Part shown: piece after piece, positions 35,398 to 44,150 of the stretch
Layout: each line of letters starts with the position of its first letter
How positions within the stretch are numbered: the first letter of the stretch is position 1
Source: Xenophilus sp. Marseille-Q4582
GTDB taxonomy: Bacteria; Pseudomonadota; Gammaproteobacteria; Burkholderiales; Burkholderiaceae_C
DNA length: 64,000 bases
Direction: 5' to 3'
NCBI RefSeq assembly: GCF_916700565.1
Contig: NZ_CAKAKO010000004.1
Coordinates: 248,001 to 312,000 of the forward strand
Translations under genes and position numbers: made by a program
The notes under the pieces: generated by a model
Database searches by the model: none
What the model was told of the DNA's origin: nothing
What the model saw: only the letters and a program-made list of their open reading frames with translations

Positions 35398-36246
35398 TTA
35401 CTTTTCGGTGTCCACGAGGCCCTTGACGAACCACTTCTGCATCAGCATCACGACCAGCGCGGGCGGCAGCATGGCCATCAGGGCCGTGGCCATGATGATG
35501 TTCCAGTCGTTGGCGGCCTCGCCGCCGGCGAGCATGCGCTTGATGCCGATCACCACCGGGTACATGTCCTCCGACGTGGTCATCAAGAGAGGCCATAGGT
35601 ATTGGTTCCATCCGTAGATGAACTGGATCACGAACAGCGCGGCGATGGAGGTGCGCGACAGGGGCACCAGCACGTCCTTGAAGAAGCGCATCGGGCCGGC
35701 GCCGTCCACGCGCGCGGCTTCCACCAGCTCGTCGGGCACGGTGAGGAAGAACTGGCGGAACAGGAAAGTGGCCGTGGCCGAGGCGATCAGCGGCAGCGTG
35801 AGGCCGGCGTAGCTGTTGAGCAGGCCAAGGTCGGCCACCACCTTGTAGGTGGGCAGGATGCGCACTTCCACCGGCAGCATCAGCGTCACGAAGATGGCCC
35901 AGAAGCACAGCATCTTGAACGGGAAGCGGAAGTACACGATGGCGAAGGCCGACAGCAGCGAGATGGCGATCTTGCCGATGCTGATGACCATGGCCGTCAC
36001 GAAGCTGATCCACATCATGCGCGCGACAGAGGTGTTGAAGCCCTCCTTGCTGCCCCCGAAGAGCGCGGCGCTGTAGGTGTTCCAGAAGTTGTCGCCGGGC
36101 AGCAGCGGCATGGGCGCCTGCACGATGGCGTCGGGCTGGTGCGTGGAGGCCACGAAGGCCAGGTAGATCGGGAAGGCCACGATCAGCACGCCGAGCACCA
36201 TGACCAGGTGCGAGAGAACGGTGAGCCAGGGGCGGCGGTCGATCAT
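35398..36246 (-). CDS. ugpE: sn-Glycerol-3-phosphate ABC transporter permease UgpE
   Basis: A 282-residue permease, close to E. coli UgpE (281), with six helices and the EAA loop E-A-A-R-V-D-G-A-G-P. With UgpA it forms the inner-membrane channel for glycerol-3-phosphate. The coding sequence ends V-D-T-E-K then TAA, whose TTA complement is the target duplication of the second IS; the reading frame is complete. Its ATG overlaps the stop of a 56-residue open frame after ugpA (ATGA). Confidence 0.94.
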   Translation of the reverse strand: MIDRRPWLTVLSHLVMVLGVLIVAFPIYLAFVASTHQPDAIVQAPMPLLPGDNFWNTYSAALFGGSKEGFNTSVARMMWISFVTAMVISIGKIAISLLSAFAIVYFRFPFKMLCFWAIFVTLMLPVEVRILPTYKVVADLGLLNSYAGLTLPLIASATATFLFRQFFLTVPDELVEAARVDGAGPMRFFKDVLVPLSRTSIAALFVIQFIYGWNQYLWPLLMTTSEDMYPVVIGIKRMLAGGEAANDWNIIMATALMAMLPPALVVMLMQKWFVKGLVDTEK

Positions 36247-36413
36247 GCGGGTTCTCCGTGCACCAGGGTGTGTGTTCCGTGGATGATTTCCCGCGGGGCG
36301 AGCGCGATGAAGTCCTCCGGGCATCCGGGGAACTGGCTCAGCCAGGCCCCGGGAAGCGCCTCCTTCGCGCAGCAGATGGGGGAGCGGCGAAGCGCCTTGG
36401 GGGTTGCCTTCAT
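36243..36413 (-). CDS. 56-residue open frame between ugpA and ugpE
   Basis: Starts ATG one base after the ugpA stop (TGACATG) and ends TGA overlapping the ugpE ATG, so both junctions look translationally coupled. The peptide begins M-K-A-T-P-K-A-L-R-R-S-P and has three Cys, no membrane segment and no recognised domain. ugpA and ugpE adjoin directly in E. coli. The DNA (GGCGCTTCGCCGCTCCCCC-like stretch on the minus strand) also resembles dispersed intergenic repeats of this family, so it may be a repeat read through as a linker. Confidence 0.4.
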   Translation of the reverse strand: MKATPKALRRSPICCAKEALPGAWLSQFPGCPEDFIALAPREIIHGTHTLVHGEPA

Positions 36414-36414
36414 G

Positions 36415-37296
36415 TCAGTACTGGACCTTCTTCTCGACGTAGCGGAACTGCACCACCGTGAGGGCGATGACGATCATCATCAGCACCACGGACTGCGCGG
36501 CAGAGCCGCCCAGGTCCAGGCCCTTGAAGCCGTCCTGGTAGACCTTGTAGACCAGGATCGAGGTGGACTGGCCGGGGCCGCCTGCGGTCATCGCGTCGAT
36601 GATGCCGAAGGTGTCGAAGAAGGCGTACACCACGTTGATCACCAGCAGGAAGAAGGTGGTGGGCGACAGCAGCGGCAGCTGGATGCTCCAGAAGCGGCGC
36701 CACGGGCCGGCCCCATCGATGGAGGCGGCCTCGATCAGCGCCTTGGGGATCGACTGCAGCCCCGCCAGGAAGAACAGGAAGTTGTACGAGATCTGCTTCC
36801 ACACCGAGGCGATGACGATCAGCGCCATGGCCTGGTTCTCGTTCATGAGGTGGTTCCAGGTATAGCCCCACTTGGCCAGGTACCAGGTCGCGATGCCGAT
36901 GGAGGGCGAGAAGATGAACACCCACAGCACGCCCGCGATGGCCGGCGCCACCGCGTAGGGCAGGATCAGCATCGTCTTGTAGAACATCGCGCCGCGCACG
37001 ATGCGGTCGGCAAAGATGGCCAGCGCCAGGGCCAGGCAGATGCCGCTGACGGCCACCAGCACCGAGAACAGGGCTGTCGTCTTGAAGGACGCCAGGTAGC
37101 CCGGGTCCTGGAAGATGCGCTCGAAGTTCGCCAGCCCCACCCACTCGGTGCTCATGCCGAAGGCGTCTTCCAGTTGCAGAGACTGCAGCAGGGCCTGGCC
37201 GGCGGGCAGGAAGAAGAAGATGCTGATGATGGCCAGCTGCGGCAGCAGCAGGGCCCAGGGCAGCCATCTGGAACGGAAGAGGACGCGTTTTTCCAT
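36415..37296 (-). CDS. ugpA: sn-Glycerol-3-phosphate ABC transporter permease UgpA
   Basis: A 293-residue six-helix permease with the EAA loop [15 protein letters not shown]. Long N-terminal helix begins after [11 protein letters not shown]. Partner of UgpE. It is separated from ugpB by 175 nt containing a very stable cUUCGg hairpin on the transcribed strand, and from ugpE by the 56-codon frame. Confidence 0.95.
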   Translation of the reverse strand: MEKRVLFRSRWLPWALLLPQLAIISIFFFLPAGQALLQSLQLEDAFGMSTEWVGLANFERIFQDPGYLASFKTTALFSVLVAVSGICLALALAIFADRIVRGAMFYKTMLILPYAVAPAIAGVLWVFIFSPSIGIATWYLAKWGYTWNHLMNENQAMALIVIASVWKQISYNFLFFLAGLQSIPKALIEAASIDGAGPWRRFWSIQLPLLSPTTFFLLVINVVYAFFDTFGIIDAMTAGGPGQSTSILVYKVYQDGFKGLDLGGSAAQSVVLMMIVIALTVVQFRYVEKKVQY

Positions 37297-37368
37297 CGTC
37301 GGTCAGTTTGTCGGCGCTGTGGAGCTTCGGGGTCGCCCGGCGCCGGGGCGGCCGGCAGCCAAACGGCA

Positions 37369-37388
37369 GGCGGCGCCGAAGCGCCGCC
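37369..37388 (-). promoter_or_regulatory. cUUCGg tetraloop hairpin between ugpB and ugpA
   Basis: On the transcribed (minus) strand GGCGGCGC-TTCG-GCGCCGCC forms an 8-bp perfect stem closed by C(UUCG)G, an exceptionally stable tetraloop. No T-tract follows, so it is not a terminator. Such hairpins after a binding-protein gene usually protect its mRNA 3' end and set a higher level of binding protein than of permease (as for malE). Confidence 0.6.
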
Positions 37389-37471
37389 CTGGTGGGGGTG
37401 GCGCATTGTCTTCGATGCGCATCCCCCGTTGGCCGATGCAGCGCGCGGAACCTGCGCGCCGCGCATTGGCC

Positions 37472-38794
37472 TTACTTCTTGCCGCCGTTGGCCGCTTCGA
37501 AGCGGGCCAGCAGGTCGTTGCCGCGCGCGACGATGCTGTCCAGCGCCTCCTTGGCCGTTTTCTTGCCGGCCCAGACCTGTTCGAGCTCTTCGTCCTCGAT
37601 GGTGCGGATCTGCACGTAGTTGCCCAGGCGGATGCCGCGCGACTTGTCGGTGGTCTTGCGGATCATCTGCGTCACGGCGACGTCGGTGCCGGGGTTCTTC
37701 TGATAGAAGCCGGACTTGTCGGTCAGGTCGTAGGCGGCCAGCGTGATGGGCAGGTAGCCCGTGCGCTGGTGGCTGGCGGCCTGCACCTTGGTCTGCGACA
37801 GGAAGTCGAAGAACTCGGCCACGCCCTTGTATTCGGCGGGCTTCTTGCCGGCCATGACCCACAGCGAGGCGCCACCGATCACGGTGTTCTGCGGTGCGCC
37901 CTTCACGTCGGGGTAGTAGGGCAGGGCGGCCAGGGCGTACTTGAACTTGGCGTTCTTCGCCACGTCGCCGTAGAAGCCCGAGGAGGTCTGGATCATGGCG
38001 CATTCGCCCGAGGTGAACGAGGCCTGGGCGTCCGAGCCGCGGCCCTTGTAGACGAACTCGCCGGCCTTGGCGGCGGCCGCCAGGTTCTCGATGTGCTTGA
38101 CGTGCAGCGGCGAGTTGATCTTCATGCGCGCCTTGTAGCCGTCCTTGGACAGGCCGTTCTGCTCGGTCGCGAACTCGACGTTGTGCCAGGTCGAGAAGCT
38201 TTCCAGCTGTGTCCAGCCCTGCCAGGCCAGCGTCATCGGGCAGCTGTGGCCGCTGGCCTTGAGCTTCTTGGCCGCCTCGAAGACTTCGGGCCAGGTGGCC
38301 GGGGCCTTGTCGGCGTTCAGGCCGGCCTTCGCGAAGGCATCCTTGTTGATGTAGAAAATGGTGGTCGAGCTGTTGAAGGGAAAGCTCAGCATCTGGCCGT
38401 TGGGCGCCGTGTAGTAGCCGGCGACGGCGGGGATGTAGCTGGACGGATCGAAGGTCTTGCCGGCATCGGTCATCACCTTGGCCACGGGCACGGTGGCCCC
38501 CTTGCTGGCCATCATGGTGGCGGTACCGACTTCGAACACCTGCAGGATGTGGGGCGCGTTGCCGGCGCGGAAGGCGGCAATGGCGGCCGTCATGCCTTCG
38601 GTGTAGTTGCCCTTGAAAGTGGGCACGACCTTGTATTCCTTCTGGCTCTCGTTGAACTGCTTGGCCAGGTCGTTGACCCACTCGTTGTTCACGGCGGTCA
38701 TGGAATGCCACCATTGGATTTCGGTCTGGGCTTGGGCCGGAACGGCCATCGTGGCGGCCATGGCGGCGGCCAGGGCGAGCAGGGGGGTTCGCAT
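37472..38794 (-). CDS. ugpB: sn-Glycerol-3-phosphate-binding protein UgpB
   Basis: A 440-residue periplasmic binding protein with a signal peptide (1-22, A-Q-A) and the solute-binding family 1 core (W-W-H-S-M, F-N-S-S, W-Q-G-W-T-Q-L). Binds glycerol-3-phosphate or glycerophosphocholine for UgpAEC. The ATG at 38794 has GAGGAG upstream. A Pho-box-like sequence precedes it. Divergent from serA. Confidence 0.95.
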   Translation of the reverse strand: MRTPLLALAAAMAATMAVPAQAQTEIQWWHSMTAVNNEWVNDLAKQFNESQKEYKVVPTFKGNYTEGMTAAIAAFRAGNAPHILQVFEVGTATMMASKGATVPVAKVMTDAGKTFDPSSYIPAVAGYYTAPNGQMLSFPFNSSTTIFYINKDAFAKAGLNADKAPATWPEVFEAAKKLKASGHSCPMTLAWQGWTQLESFSTWHNVEFATEQNGLSKDGYKARMKINSPLHVKHIENLAAAAKAGEFVYKGRGSDAQASFTSGECAMIQTSSGFYGDVAKNAKFKYALAALPYYPDVKGAPQNTVIGGASLWVMAGKKPAEYKGVAEFFDFLSQTKVQAASHQRTGYLPITLAAYDLTDKSGFYQKNPGTDVAVTQMIRKTTDKSRGIRLGNYVQIRTIEDEELEQVWAGKKTAKEALDSIVARGNDLLARFEAANGGKK

Positions 38795-38833
38795 CGGGGA
38801 CTCCTCAGCAGGAAAAACAAAAGCGCGGATGCT

Positions 38834-38851
38834 AAGTCGGTTTTGTGACAG
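38834..38851 (-). promoter_or_regulatory. Pho-box-like sequence upstream of ugpB
   Basis: On the minus strand CTGTCAC-AAAA-CCGACTT: the first half matches the PhoB consensus CTGTCAY fully, the 4-nt A-rich spacer fits, and the second half matches 4 of 7. It lies 40 nt before the ugpB start. Known: E. coli ugp is PhoB-controlled. Confidence 0.5.
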
Positions 38852-39051
38852 AGCAGCGGCGCTTTTTCGCACGGTCGTTCGCGCGGCCCAACGGGGGAAA
38901 CCCCATCGGACACCGGCCTGCGGCACCGGCAGCGGGCATGACCGCACCGGCCTTGCGCCCACTGCCCCATGCTAGGATCAATTTCCATTCGCATTTGCCC
39001 TGAATCCGTCGCGCATTCCGGGCTGCCGTCCGCTTCTTCCAAGGTGTTCCG

Positions 39052-40281
39052 GTGAGCAAGACCTCTCTCGACAAAAGCAAGATCAAGTTCCTGTTGCTGG
39101 AGAACATCCACCCCTCCGCCGAGGCCTTGATCCGCGCCGCGGGCTATTCGCAGATCGAGACCCTGCCGCGCGCGCTGCAGGGCGAGGAATTCAAGGCCAG
39201 GTTGGCCGACGTGCATTTCCTGGGCATCCGCTCGCAGAGCAAGCTGACGGCCGACGTGCTGGCCGCCGCACCCAAATTGGTGGCTGCCGGATGCTTTTGC
39301 ATCGGCACCAACCAGGTGGACCTGGATGCGGCGCGCGAGCGCGGCGTGGCGATCTTCAACGCCCCCTACTCCAACACGCGCTCGGTGGCCGAGCTGGTGC
39401 TGGCCGAAGCCATCCTGCTGCTGCGCGGTATCCCGGCCAAGAATGCGCTGGTGCACCGCGGCGGCTGGATGAAGTCGGCCGCCAATTCGCACGAGATCCG
39501 CGGCAAGACGCTGGGCATCGTGGGCTACGGCTCCATCGGCACGCAGCTGTCGGTGCTGGCCGAGGCGATGGGCATGCACGTGGCCTTCTACGACGTGGTC
39601 ACCAAGCTGCCCATCGGCAACGCGCGCCAGGTGCCCGCGTTGCACGACCTGCTGGCGCAGAGCGACATCGTGAGCCTGCACGTGCCCGAGAACGACTCGA
39701 CGAAATGGATGATCGGCCCCGCCGAGTTCGCGGCCATGAAGCCCGGCGGCATCCTGATCAATGCGGCGCGCGGCACGGTGGTCGACATCGATGCGCTGAC
39801 CGAGGCCGTCAAGTCCGGCAAGCTGTGGGGCGCGGCCATCGACGTGTTCCCGGTCGAGCCCGGCAGCAACCACGAGGAATTCCAGTCGCCGCTGCGCGGC
39901 CTGGACAACGTGATCCTGACGCCGCACATCGGCGGCTCGACGATGGAGGCGCAGGCCAACATCGGCACCGAGGTGGCCGAGAAGCTGGTCAAGTACAGCG
40001 ACAACGGCACCACCCTCAGCAGCGTCAATTTCCCCGAAGTGGCGCTGCCCGCGCACCCGGGCCGCCACCGCCTGCTGCACATCCACCGCAACGTGCCGGG
40101 CGTGCTGTCGGCCATCAACCAGGTCTTTGCCGACAACCACATCAACATCCTCGGCCAGTTCCTGCAGACCCATGGCGACGTGGGCTACGTGGTGGTCGAT
40201 GTCGACGCTGCCTCGTCCCAACTGGCGCTGGAGAAGGTGGCGCAGGTGCCGGGCACCATCCGCACCCGCGTGCTGTTCTAA
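39052..40281 (+). CDS. serA: D-3-phosphoglycerate dehydrogenase SerA
   Basis: A 409-residue protein matching E. coli SerA (410): substrate and NAD domains with the dinucleotide loop G-Y-G-S-I-G near 160, catalytic R-G-T-V-V-D ... H-I-G-G-S, and a C-terminal ACT domain (V-P-G-V-L-S-A-I-N, I-N-I-L-G-Q-F). It oxidises 3-phosphoglycerate in serine synthesis; the ACT domain implies serine feedback. The start is GTG with AAGGTG upstream. A strong terminator follows. Confidence 0.97.
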   Translation: MSKTSLDKSKIKFLLLENIHPSAEALIRAAGYSQIETLPRALQGEEFKARLADVHFLGIRSQSKLTADVLAAAPKLVAAGCFCIGTNQVDLDAARERGVAIFNAPYSNTRSVAELVLAEAILLLRGIPAKNALVHRGGWMKSAANSHEIRGKTLGIVGYGSIGTQLSVLAEAMGMHVAFYDVVTKLPIGNARQVPALHDLLAQSDIVSLHVPENDSTKWMIGPAEFAAMKPGGILINAARGTVVDIDALTEAVKSGKLWGAAIDVFPVEPGSNHEEFQSPLRGLDNVILTPHIGGSTMEAQANIGTEVAEKLVKYSDNGTTLSSVNFPEVALPAHPGRHRLLHIHRNVPGVLSAINQVFADNHINILGQFLQTHGDVGYVVVDVDAASSQLALEKVAQVPGTIRTRVLF

Positions 40282-40328
40282 GTCGACGCAGCCGCGCACG
40301 TCGGCGCTGCGGCCCTCCGGGGCGACTG

Positions 40329-40363
40329 AGCCGCATGGTCTGAGCGACCGTGCGGCTTCTTTC
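40329..40363 (+). terminator. Intrinsic terminator after serA
   Basis: AGCCGCATGGTC and GACCGTGCGGCT form a 12-bp stem (one T-G wobble) around TGAGC, followed by TCTTTC. Confidence 0.85.
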
Positions 40364-40639
40364 ATGGGCGCGGCGTTTTGCGCCAACGCAAGCCGAATTT
40401 TGTGATGGACGGGGGGGCCGTCAATCGGCTATTGGCGGCCCAACAACGGTGCATGCAGGCCCATGGGCCGCAGTGGTACTTTGCGTTGATCTCTGGTACG
40501 TTTTGGTATTTTTTGGTGCGGCTCTGTCGCACGCCTGTCGCCCCCGTGTGGGGCTTTTTTTGTGATGGACCGGTGGCGCCGTATCGCATCGAATTGCATC
40601 CGACGCCGCATCACGCCCAGAGATGGATCCTGAATCGCC
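40364..40639 (+). other. 276 bp without a recognised gene; possible small RNA
   Basis: This stretch lies between the serA terminator and the rpiR-type gene. A weak promoter-like pair (TTGCGC at 40378, TGTGAT at 40401, spacing 17) is followed by a second terminator at 40540-40561. The sequence TTTTGTGATGGAC occurs twice, at 40399 and 40557. No protein-coding frame here shows family similarity. A short untranslated transcript ending at 40561 would fit; nothing further is recognised. Confidence 0.35.
40540..40561 (+). terminator. Intrinsic terminator without an upstream gene
   Basis: GCCCC and GGGGC form a 5-bp stem around CGTGT, followed by seven T. It is 79 bp before the rpiR-type gene and 177 bp beyond the serA terminator. 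Confidence 0.65.
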
Positions 40640-41494
40640 ATGAAGCCTGACTTCAGAACCCTCGTGATCGAGCGGACGTCCTTGATGACCCAACTCGAAA
40701 AGCGCGTGGCCCACTACCTGCTGTCCAACCCGGACGCCATCCTGACGCAGACCTCGAACACGATCGCCAAGCAGGCGTTCGTGAGCCCGATGACGGTGTC
40801 GCGCTTCTTTCGCAAGTTGGGCTTTCACAGCGGGCCGGCCGCCCGCCAGGCGGTGGCGCAGCAACTGGCCAGCCGGATGCCGGCGGCCATCGACAGCCGT
40901 TTCGACCGCTACCAGCGCCATCGCGGCCAGCTGGAGAGCGAAAGCGACGTGAAGATGGCGGTGGGCTGCGTGCAGCGCGCAGCCGAGTTCCGGCGCTCGC
41001 CCCAATGGGCCGAGATCGTGCAACTGGCCGCCCACGCCGACAGTGTGTTCGCCGTTGGCCTGCAGAGCATGGGTTACCTCGCCACCGGCCTGGTCGGCCG
41101 CCTGGGCTACATCCGGCCGAACGTGCACGACCTGGATGGCGCCGACGGTGTCTACGCCCCCTTCTTTGCCGACACCTCGGCCAAGCGGCTGCTGATCGTC
41201 ATCGACATCTTCCGCTACGGCCGCAACGGGCCGGTGCTGTGCCAGGCGGCGCGCGACAGCGGTGCCGACGTGGTCGTGTTCTGCGACGAACACGGCAGCT
41301 GGGCCCGCGACATCACGCCACATGTGGTGAGCCTGCCGTCCGAGAGCGGCTACTTCTTTCGCTCCACCGTCGCCATCCACCTGTGCCTGCACATGCTGGT
41401 GCAGGACGTGATCGATGTGCTGGGCGAGCCCGTGCGTCAGCAGCTCGAACGCATGTCCGAAGCGCAGGCGCTATTTGGCCAGTACCTCGACTGA
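40640..41494 (+). CDS. MurR/RpiR family transcriptional regulator
   Basis: A 284-residue protein: N-terminal RpiR helix-turn-helix (S-P-M-T-V-S-R-F-F-R-K-L-G-F) and C-terminal SIS domain with V-G-L-Q-S-M-G and I-D-I-F-R-Y-G-R. RpiR/MurR proteins sense sugar phosphates or cell-wall sugars. It sits 38 nt before the ddp transporter genes, same strand, and is likely their regulator, so cell-wall fragments are plausible effectors. The SIS domain keeps the ligand-binding Ser/Thr-rich loops in shortened form. Confidence 0.9.
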   Translation: MKPDFRTLVIERTSLMTQLEKRVAHYLLSNPDAILTQTSNTIAKQAFVSPMTVSRFFRKLGFHSGPAARQAVAQQLASRMPAAIDSRFDRYQRHRGQLESESDVKMAVGCVQRAAEFRRSPQWAEIVQLAAHADSVFAVGLQSMGYLATGLVGRLGYIRPNVHDLDGADGVYAPFFADTSAKRLLIVIDIFRYGRNGPVLCQAARDSGADVVVFCDEHGSWARDITPHVVSLPSESGYFFRSTVAIHLCLHMLVQDVIDVLGEPVRQQLERMSEAQALFGQYLD

Positions 41495-41532
41495 ATTCAT
41501 TTCTCTCCCTCCACCTGCCCCAGGAACACCCC

Positions 41533-43098
41533 ATGAAGCTGAAGTTGTTGACGCTCCCTGCACTGCTTGCTGCCGCAGCGTTGAGCGTGCCCGTCGCGCT
41601 GGCCAAGACGCCGCAGGACACGCTGGTGATTGGCAAGTCGGCCGACCCGCAGAACCTCGATCCGGCCGTGACCATGGACAACAACGACTGGACCGTCACC
41701 TACCCGGCCTACCAGCGTCTGGTGCGCTACAAGGTGGTCGACGGCAAGAGCAGCAGCGAGCTGGAAGGCGACTTGGCGCTGGGCTGGACGGCCTCGGCCG
41801 ATGGCCTGAACTGGGAGTTCAAACTCAAGCCCGGCCAACGCTTTGCCGATGGCTCACCGGTCGATGCGGCGGCCGTGAAGTTCTCCTTCGACCGGCTGCT
41901 GGCGCTCAAGAAAGGCCCGTCGGAGCCCATTCCCGAGGGCACGCAGATCACGGTGGTCGACCCCGCCACCGTGCGCTTCACGCTCAAGAGCAGCTTCGCG
42001 CCCTTCCTGTCGGTGCTGGCCATCAATGGCGGCGCCATCGTCAACCCCAAGGTGATGCAGCACGAGAAGAACGGCGACAAGGCGCAGGGCTGGCTGGCCG
42101 CCAACACCATGGGCAGCGGTGCCTACCAACTGACCAGTTGGCAGAAGGGCCAGAGCCTGGTGCTCGACAAGAGCCCGCAGGTCAACGGGGCAGCACCGGC
42201 CTTCAACAAATTCATCGTCAAGATCGTGCCCGAGGCGTCGGCGCGGCGCCTGCAGCTGCAGGCCGGCGACCTGGACATCGCCGAGCACCTGCCGACCGAC
42301 CAGGTCGAAGGCCTGAAGAAGCAGAACGGCGCGCAGGGCGTGGTGGTGGGCGAGTACCCCAGCCTGTCGGTGACCTACCTCTACCTCAACAACAAGAAGG
42401 CGCCGCTGGACAAGCCCGAGGTGCGCCGCGCCATCGTCTCGGCCATCGACGTGGGCGGCATCATCGACGGCATCCTGTCGGGCAAGGCCAAGGCCATGAA
42501 CGGCCCGATTCCCGAAGGCATGTGGGGCCACGACGCGCAACTCAAGCCCGCTGCCTATGCGCCCGCCGCCGCCAAGGAGGCGCTGGCCAAGGCCGGCGTG
42601 CGCAACCTCAAGCTGACCTTCTCGCTGTCCGAGCGCGACCCGGCCTGGAACCCGATTGCACTGGCCACGCAGGCCAACCTGGCCGCCATCGGCGTCGACA
42701 TCAAGCTCGAAAGCATGGCCAACGCCACCTACCGCGAGCGCTTCGGCAAGGGCGACTTCGACATCGCCATCGGCAACTGGGCGCCCGACTTCTCTGACCC
42801 CTACATGTTCATGAACTACTGGTTCCAGTCGGACAAGCAGGGCGCCGCCGGCAACCGCTCCTTCTACGGCAACCCGCAGGTCGATGCGCTGCTGACTCAG
42901 GCCGCCAACTCCACCTCGCAGCCCGAGCGCCTCAAGCTCTACCAGGAGGCGCAGCGCATCGTGGTGGGCGACGCCGCCTACGTCTACCTGTTCCAGAAGA
43001 ACATCCAGATCGCCCAGCGTGCCAACCTGAAGGGCCTGCAGTTCAACCCGATGCTCGAGCAGATCTACAACGTGCAGACCATGTCCAAGTCCAACTGA
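41533..43098 (+). CDS. ddpA: Dipeptide-type ABC transporter binding protein (DdpA-like)
   Basis: A 521-residue SBP_bac_5 protein with signal peptide (1-24, A-L-A). The core segments S-A-D-P-Q-N-L-D-P-A, Y-P-S-L-S-V-T-Y-L and G-N-W-A-P-D-F-S-D-P are typical of the oligopeptide-binding family. Next to ddpX, the likely ligand is D-Ala-D-Ala, but the sequence itself does not prove it. It is the first structural gene of the operon, 38 nt after the regulator. Confidence 0.88.
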   Translation: MKLKLLTLPALLAAAALSVPVALAKTPQDTLVIGKSADPQNLDPAVTMDNNDWTVTYPAYQRLVRYKVVDGKSSSELEGDLALGWTASADGLNWEFKLKPGQRFADGSPVDAAAVKFSFDRLLALKKGPSEPIPEGTQITVVDPATVRFTLKSSFAPFLSVLAINGGAIVNPKVMQHEKNGDKAQGWLAANTMGSGAYQLTSWQKGQSLVLDKSPQVNGAAPAFNKFIVKIVPEASARRLQLQAGDLDIAEHLPTDQVEGLKKQNGAQGVVVGEYPSLSVTYLYLNNKKAPLDKPEVRRAIVSAIDVGGIIDGILSGKAKAMNGPIPEGMWGHDAQLKPAAYAPAAAKEALAKAGVRNLKLTFSLSERDPAWNPIALATQANLAAIGVDIKLESMANATYRERFGKGDFDIAIGNWAPDFSDPYMFMNYWFQSDKQGAAGNRSFYGNPQVDALLTQAANSTSQPERLKLYQEAQRIVVGDAAYVYLFQKNIQIAQRANLKGLQFNPMLEQIYNVQTMSKSN

Positions 43099-43125
43099 GG
43101 ACGGGGCTGAGACGGATTCGCCGCC

Positions 43126-44142
43126 ATGTTGTTCCTGAGCGTGCTGCGCCGCCGGCTGGGCTTTCTGGTCCTGGTCGTGCTCGGTGTGTCGGTCATCACC
43201 TTCGCCATTTCGCACCTGATCCCGGGCGACCCGGCGCGGCTGCTGGCCGGTGACCGTGCCTCCGAAGAGATGGTGGCGGCCATGCGCCAGAGCCTGGGGC
43301 TGGACCAGCCTGTGTGGCAGCAGTACCTGCGCTACATGGGCGGCCTGCTGCAGGGCGACCTGGGCACCTCCATCCGCACCGGCCGCCCGGTGGCGCAGGA
43401 CATCGCGGCCTTCTTCCCGGCCACACTGGAACTGGTGGTGGTGGCCATGCTGCTGTCCATCGTCATCGGCGTGCCGCTGGGCGTGGTGTCGGCCGTCTGG
43501 CGCGACCGGCCGGTCGACCAGCTGGTGCGCATGTTCTCGGTCTCGGGCGTCTCCACGCCGGCCTTCTGGCTGGCGCTGATGCTGATCTATTTGTTCTACG
43601 GCCAGTTGGGCTGGCTGCCGGGCGGCGGGCGCATCGACGCGGGGCTGACGCCGCCGCCGAGCGTGACGGGCTTCTATGTGCCCGATGCACTGCTGGCGGG
43701 TGATGGGGCGGCGCTGCGCAGCGCGCTGGCGCACCTGCTGCTGCCGGCGCTGACGCTGGGCTTTGTGCACGTGGGGGTGGTGGCGCGGCAGATCCGCTCG
43801 GCCATGCTGGAGCAGATGCAGGAAGACTATGTGCGCACCGCGCGCGCCGGCGGCCTGTCGGAAGCCGTGGTGGTGCTGCGCCATGCGCTGCCCAACGCGC
43901 TGATGCCCTCGGTGACGGTGCTGGGCCTGGCCTTCGGCGACCTGCTGTATGGCGCGGTGCTGACCGAAACCGTCTTCGCCTGGCCCGGCATGGGTGCTTA
44001 TGTGGTGGCCTCGATCCAGGCGCTGGACTTCCCGGCCGTGATGGGCTTCACCGTGGTGGTGTCCTTTGCCTATGTGCTGGTCAATTTGGCGGTGGACTTG
44101 ATCTACCTCGCGCTGGATCCGCGCATCACCGAGGTCGGGTAA
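43126..44142 (+). CDS. ddpB: ABC transporter permease (DdpB-like)
   Basis: A 338-residue DppB-family permease with six helices; the first begins L-R-R-R-L-G-F-L-V-L-V. The family loop D-Y-V-R-T-A-R-A-G-G-L-S lies near residue 235. It pairs with DdpC as the channel. A 96-bp repeat separates it from ddpC. Confidence 0.92.
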   Translation: MLFLSVLRRRLGFLVLVVLGVSVITFAISHLIPGDPARLLAGDRASEEMVAAMRQSLGLDQPVWQQYLRYMGGLLQGDLGTSIRTGRPVAQDIAAFFPATLELVVVAMLLSIVIGVPLGVVSAVWRDRPVDQLVRMFSVSGVSTPAFWLALMLIYLFYGQLGWLPGGGRIDAGLTPPPSVTGFYVPDALLAGDGAALRSALAHLLLPALTLGFVHVGVVARQIRSAMLEQMQEDYVRTARAGGLSEAVVVLRHALPNALMPSVTVLGLAFGDLLYGAVLTETVFAWPGMGAYVVASIQALDFPAVMGFTVVVSFAYVLVNLAVDLIYLALDPRITEVG

Positions 44143-44150
44143 TGAACTCG

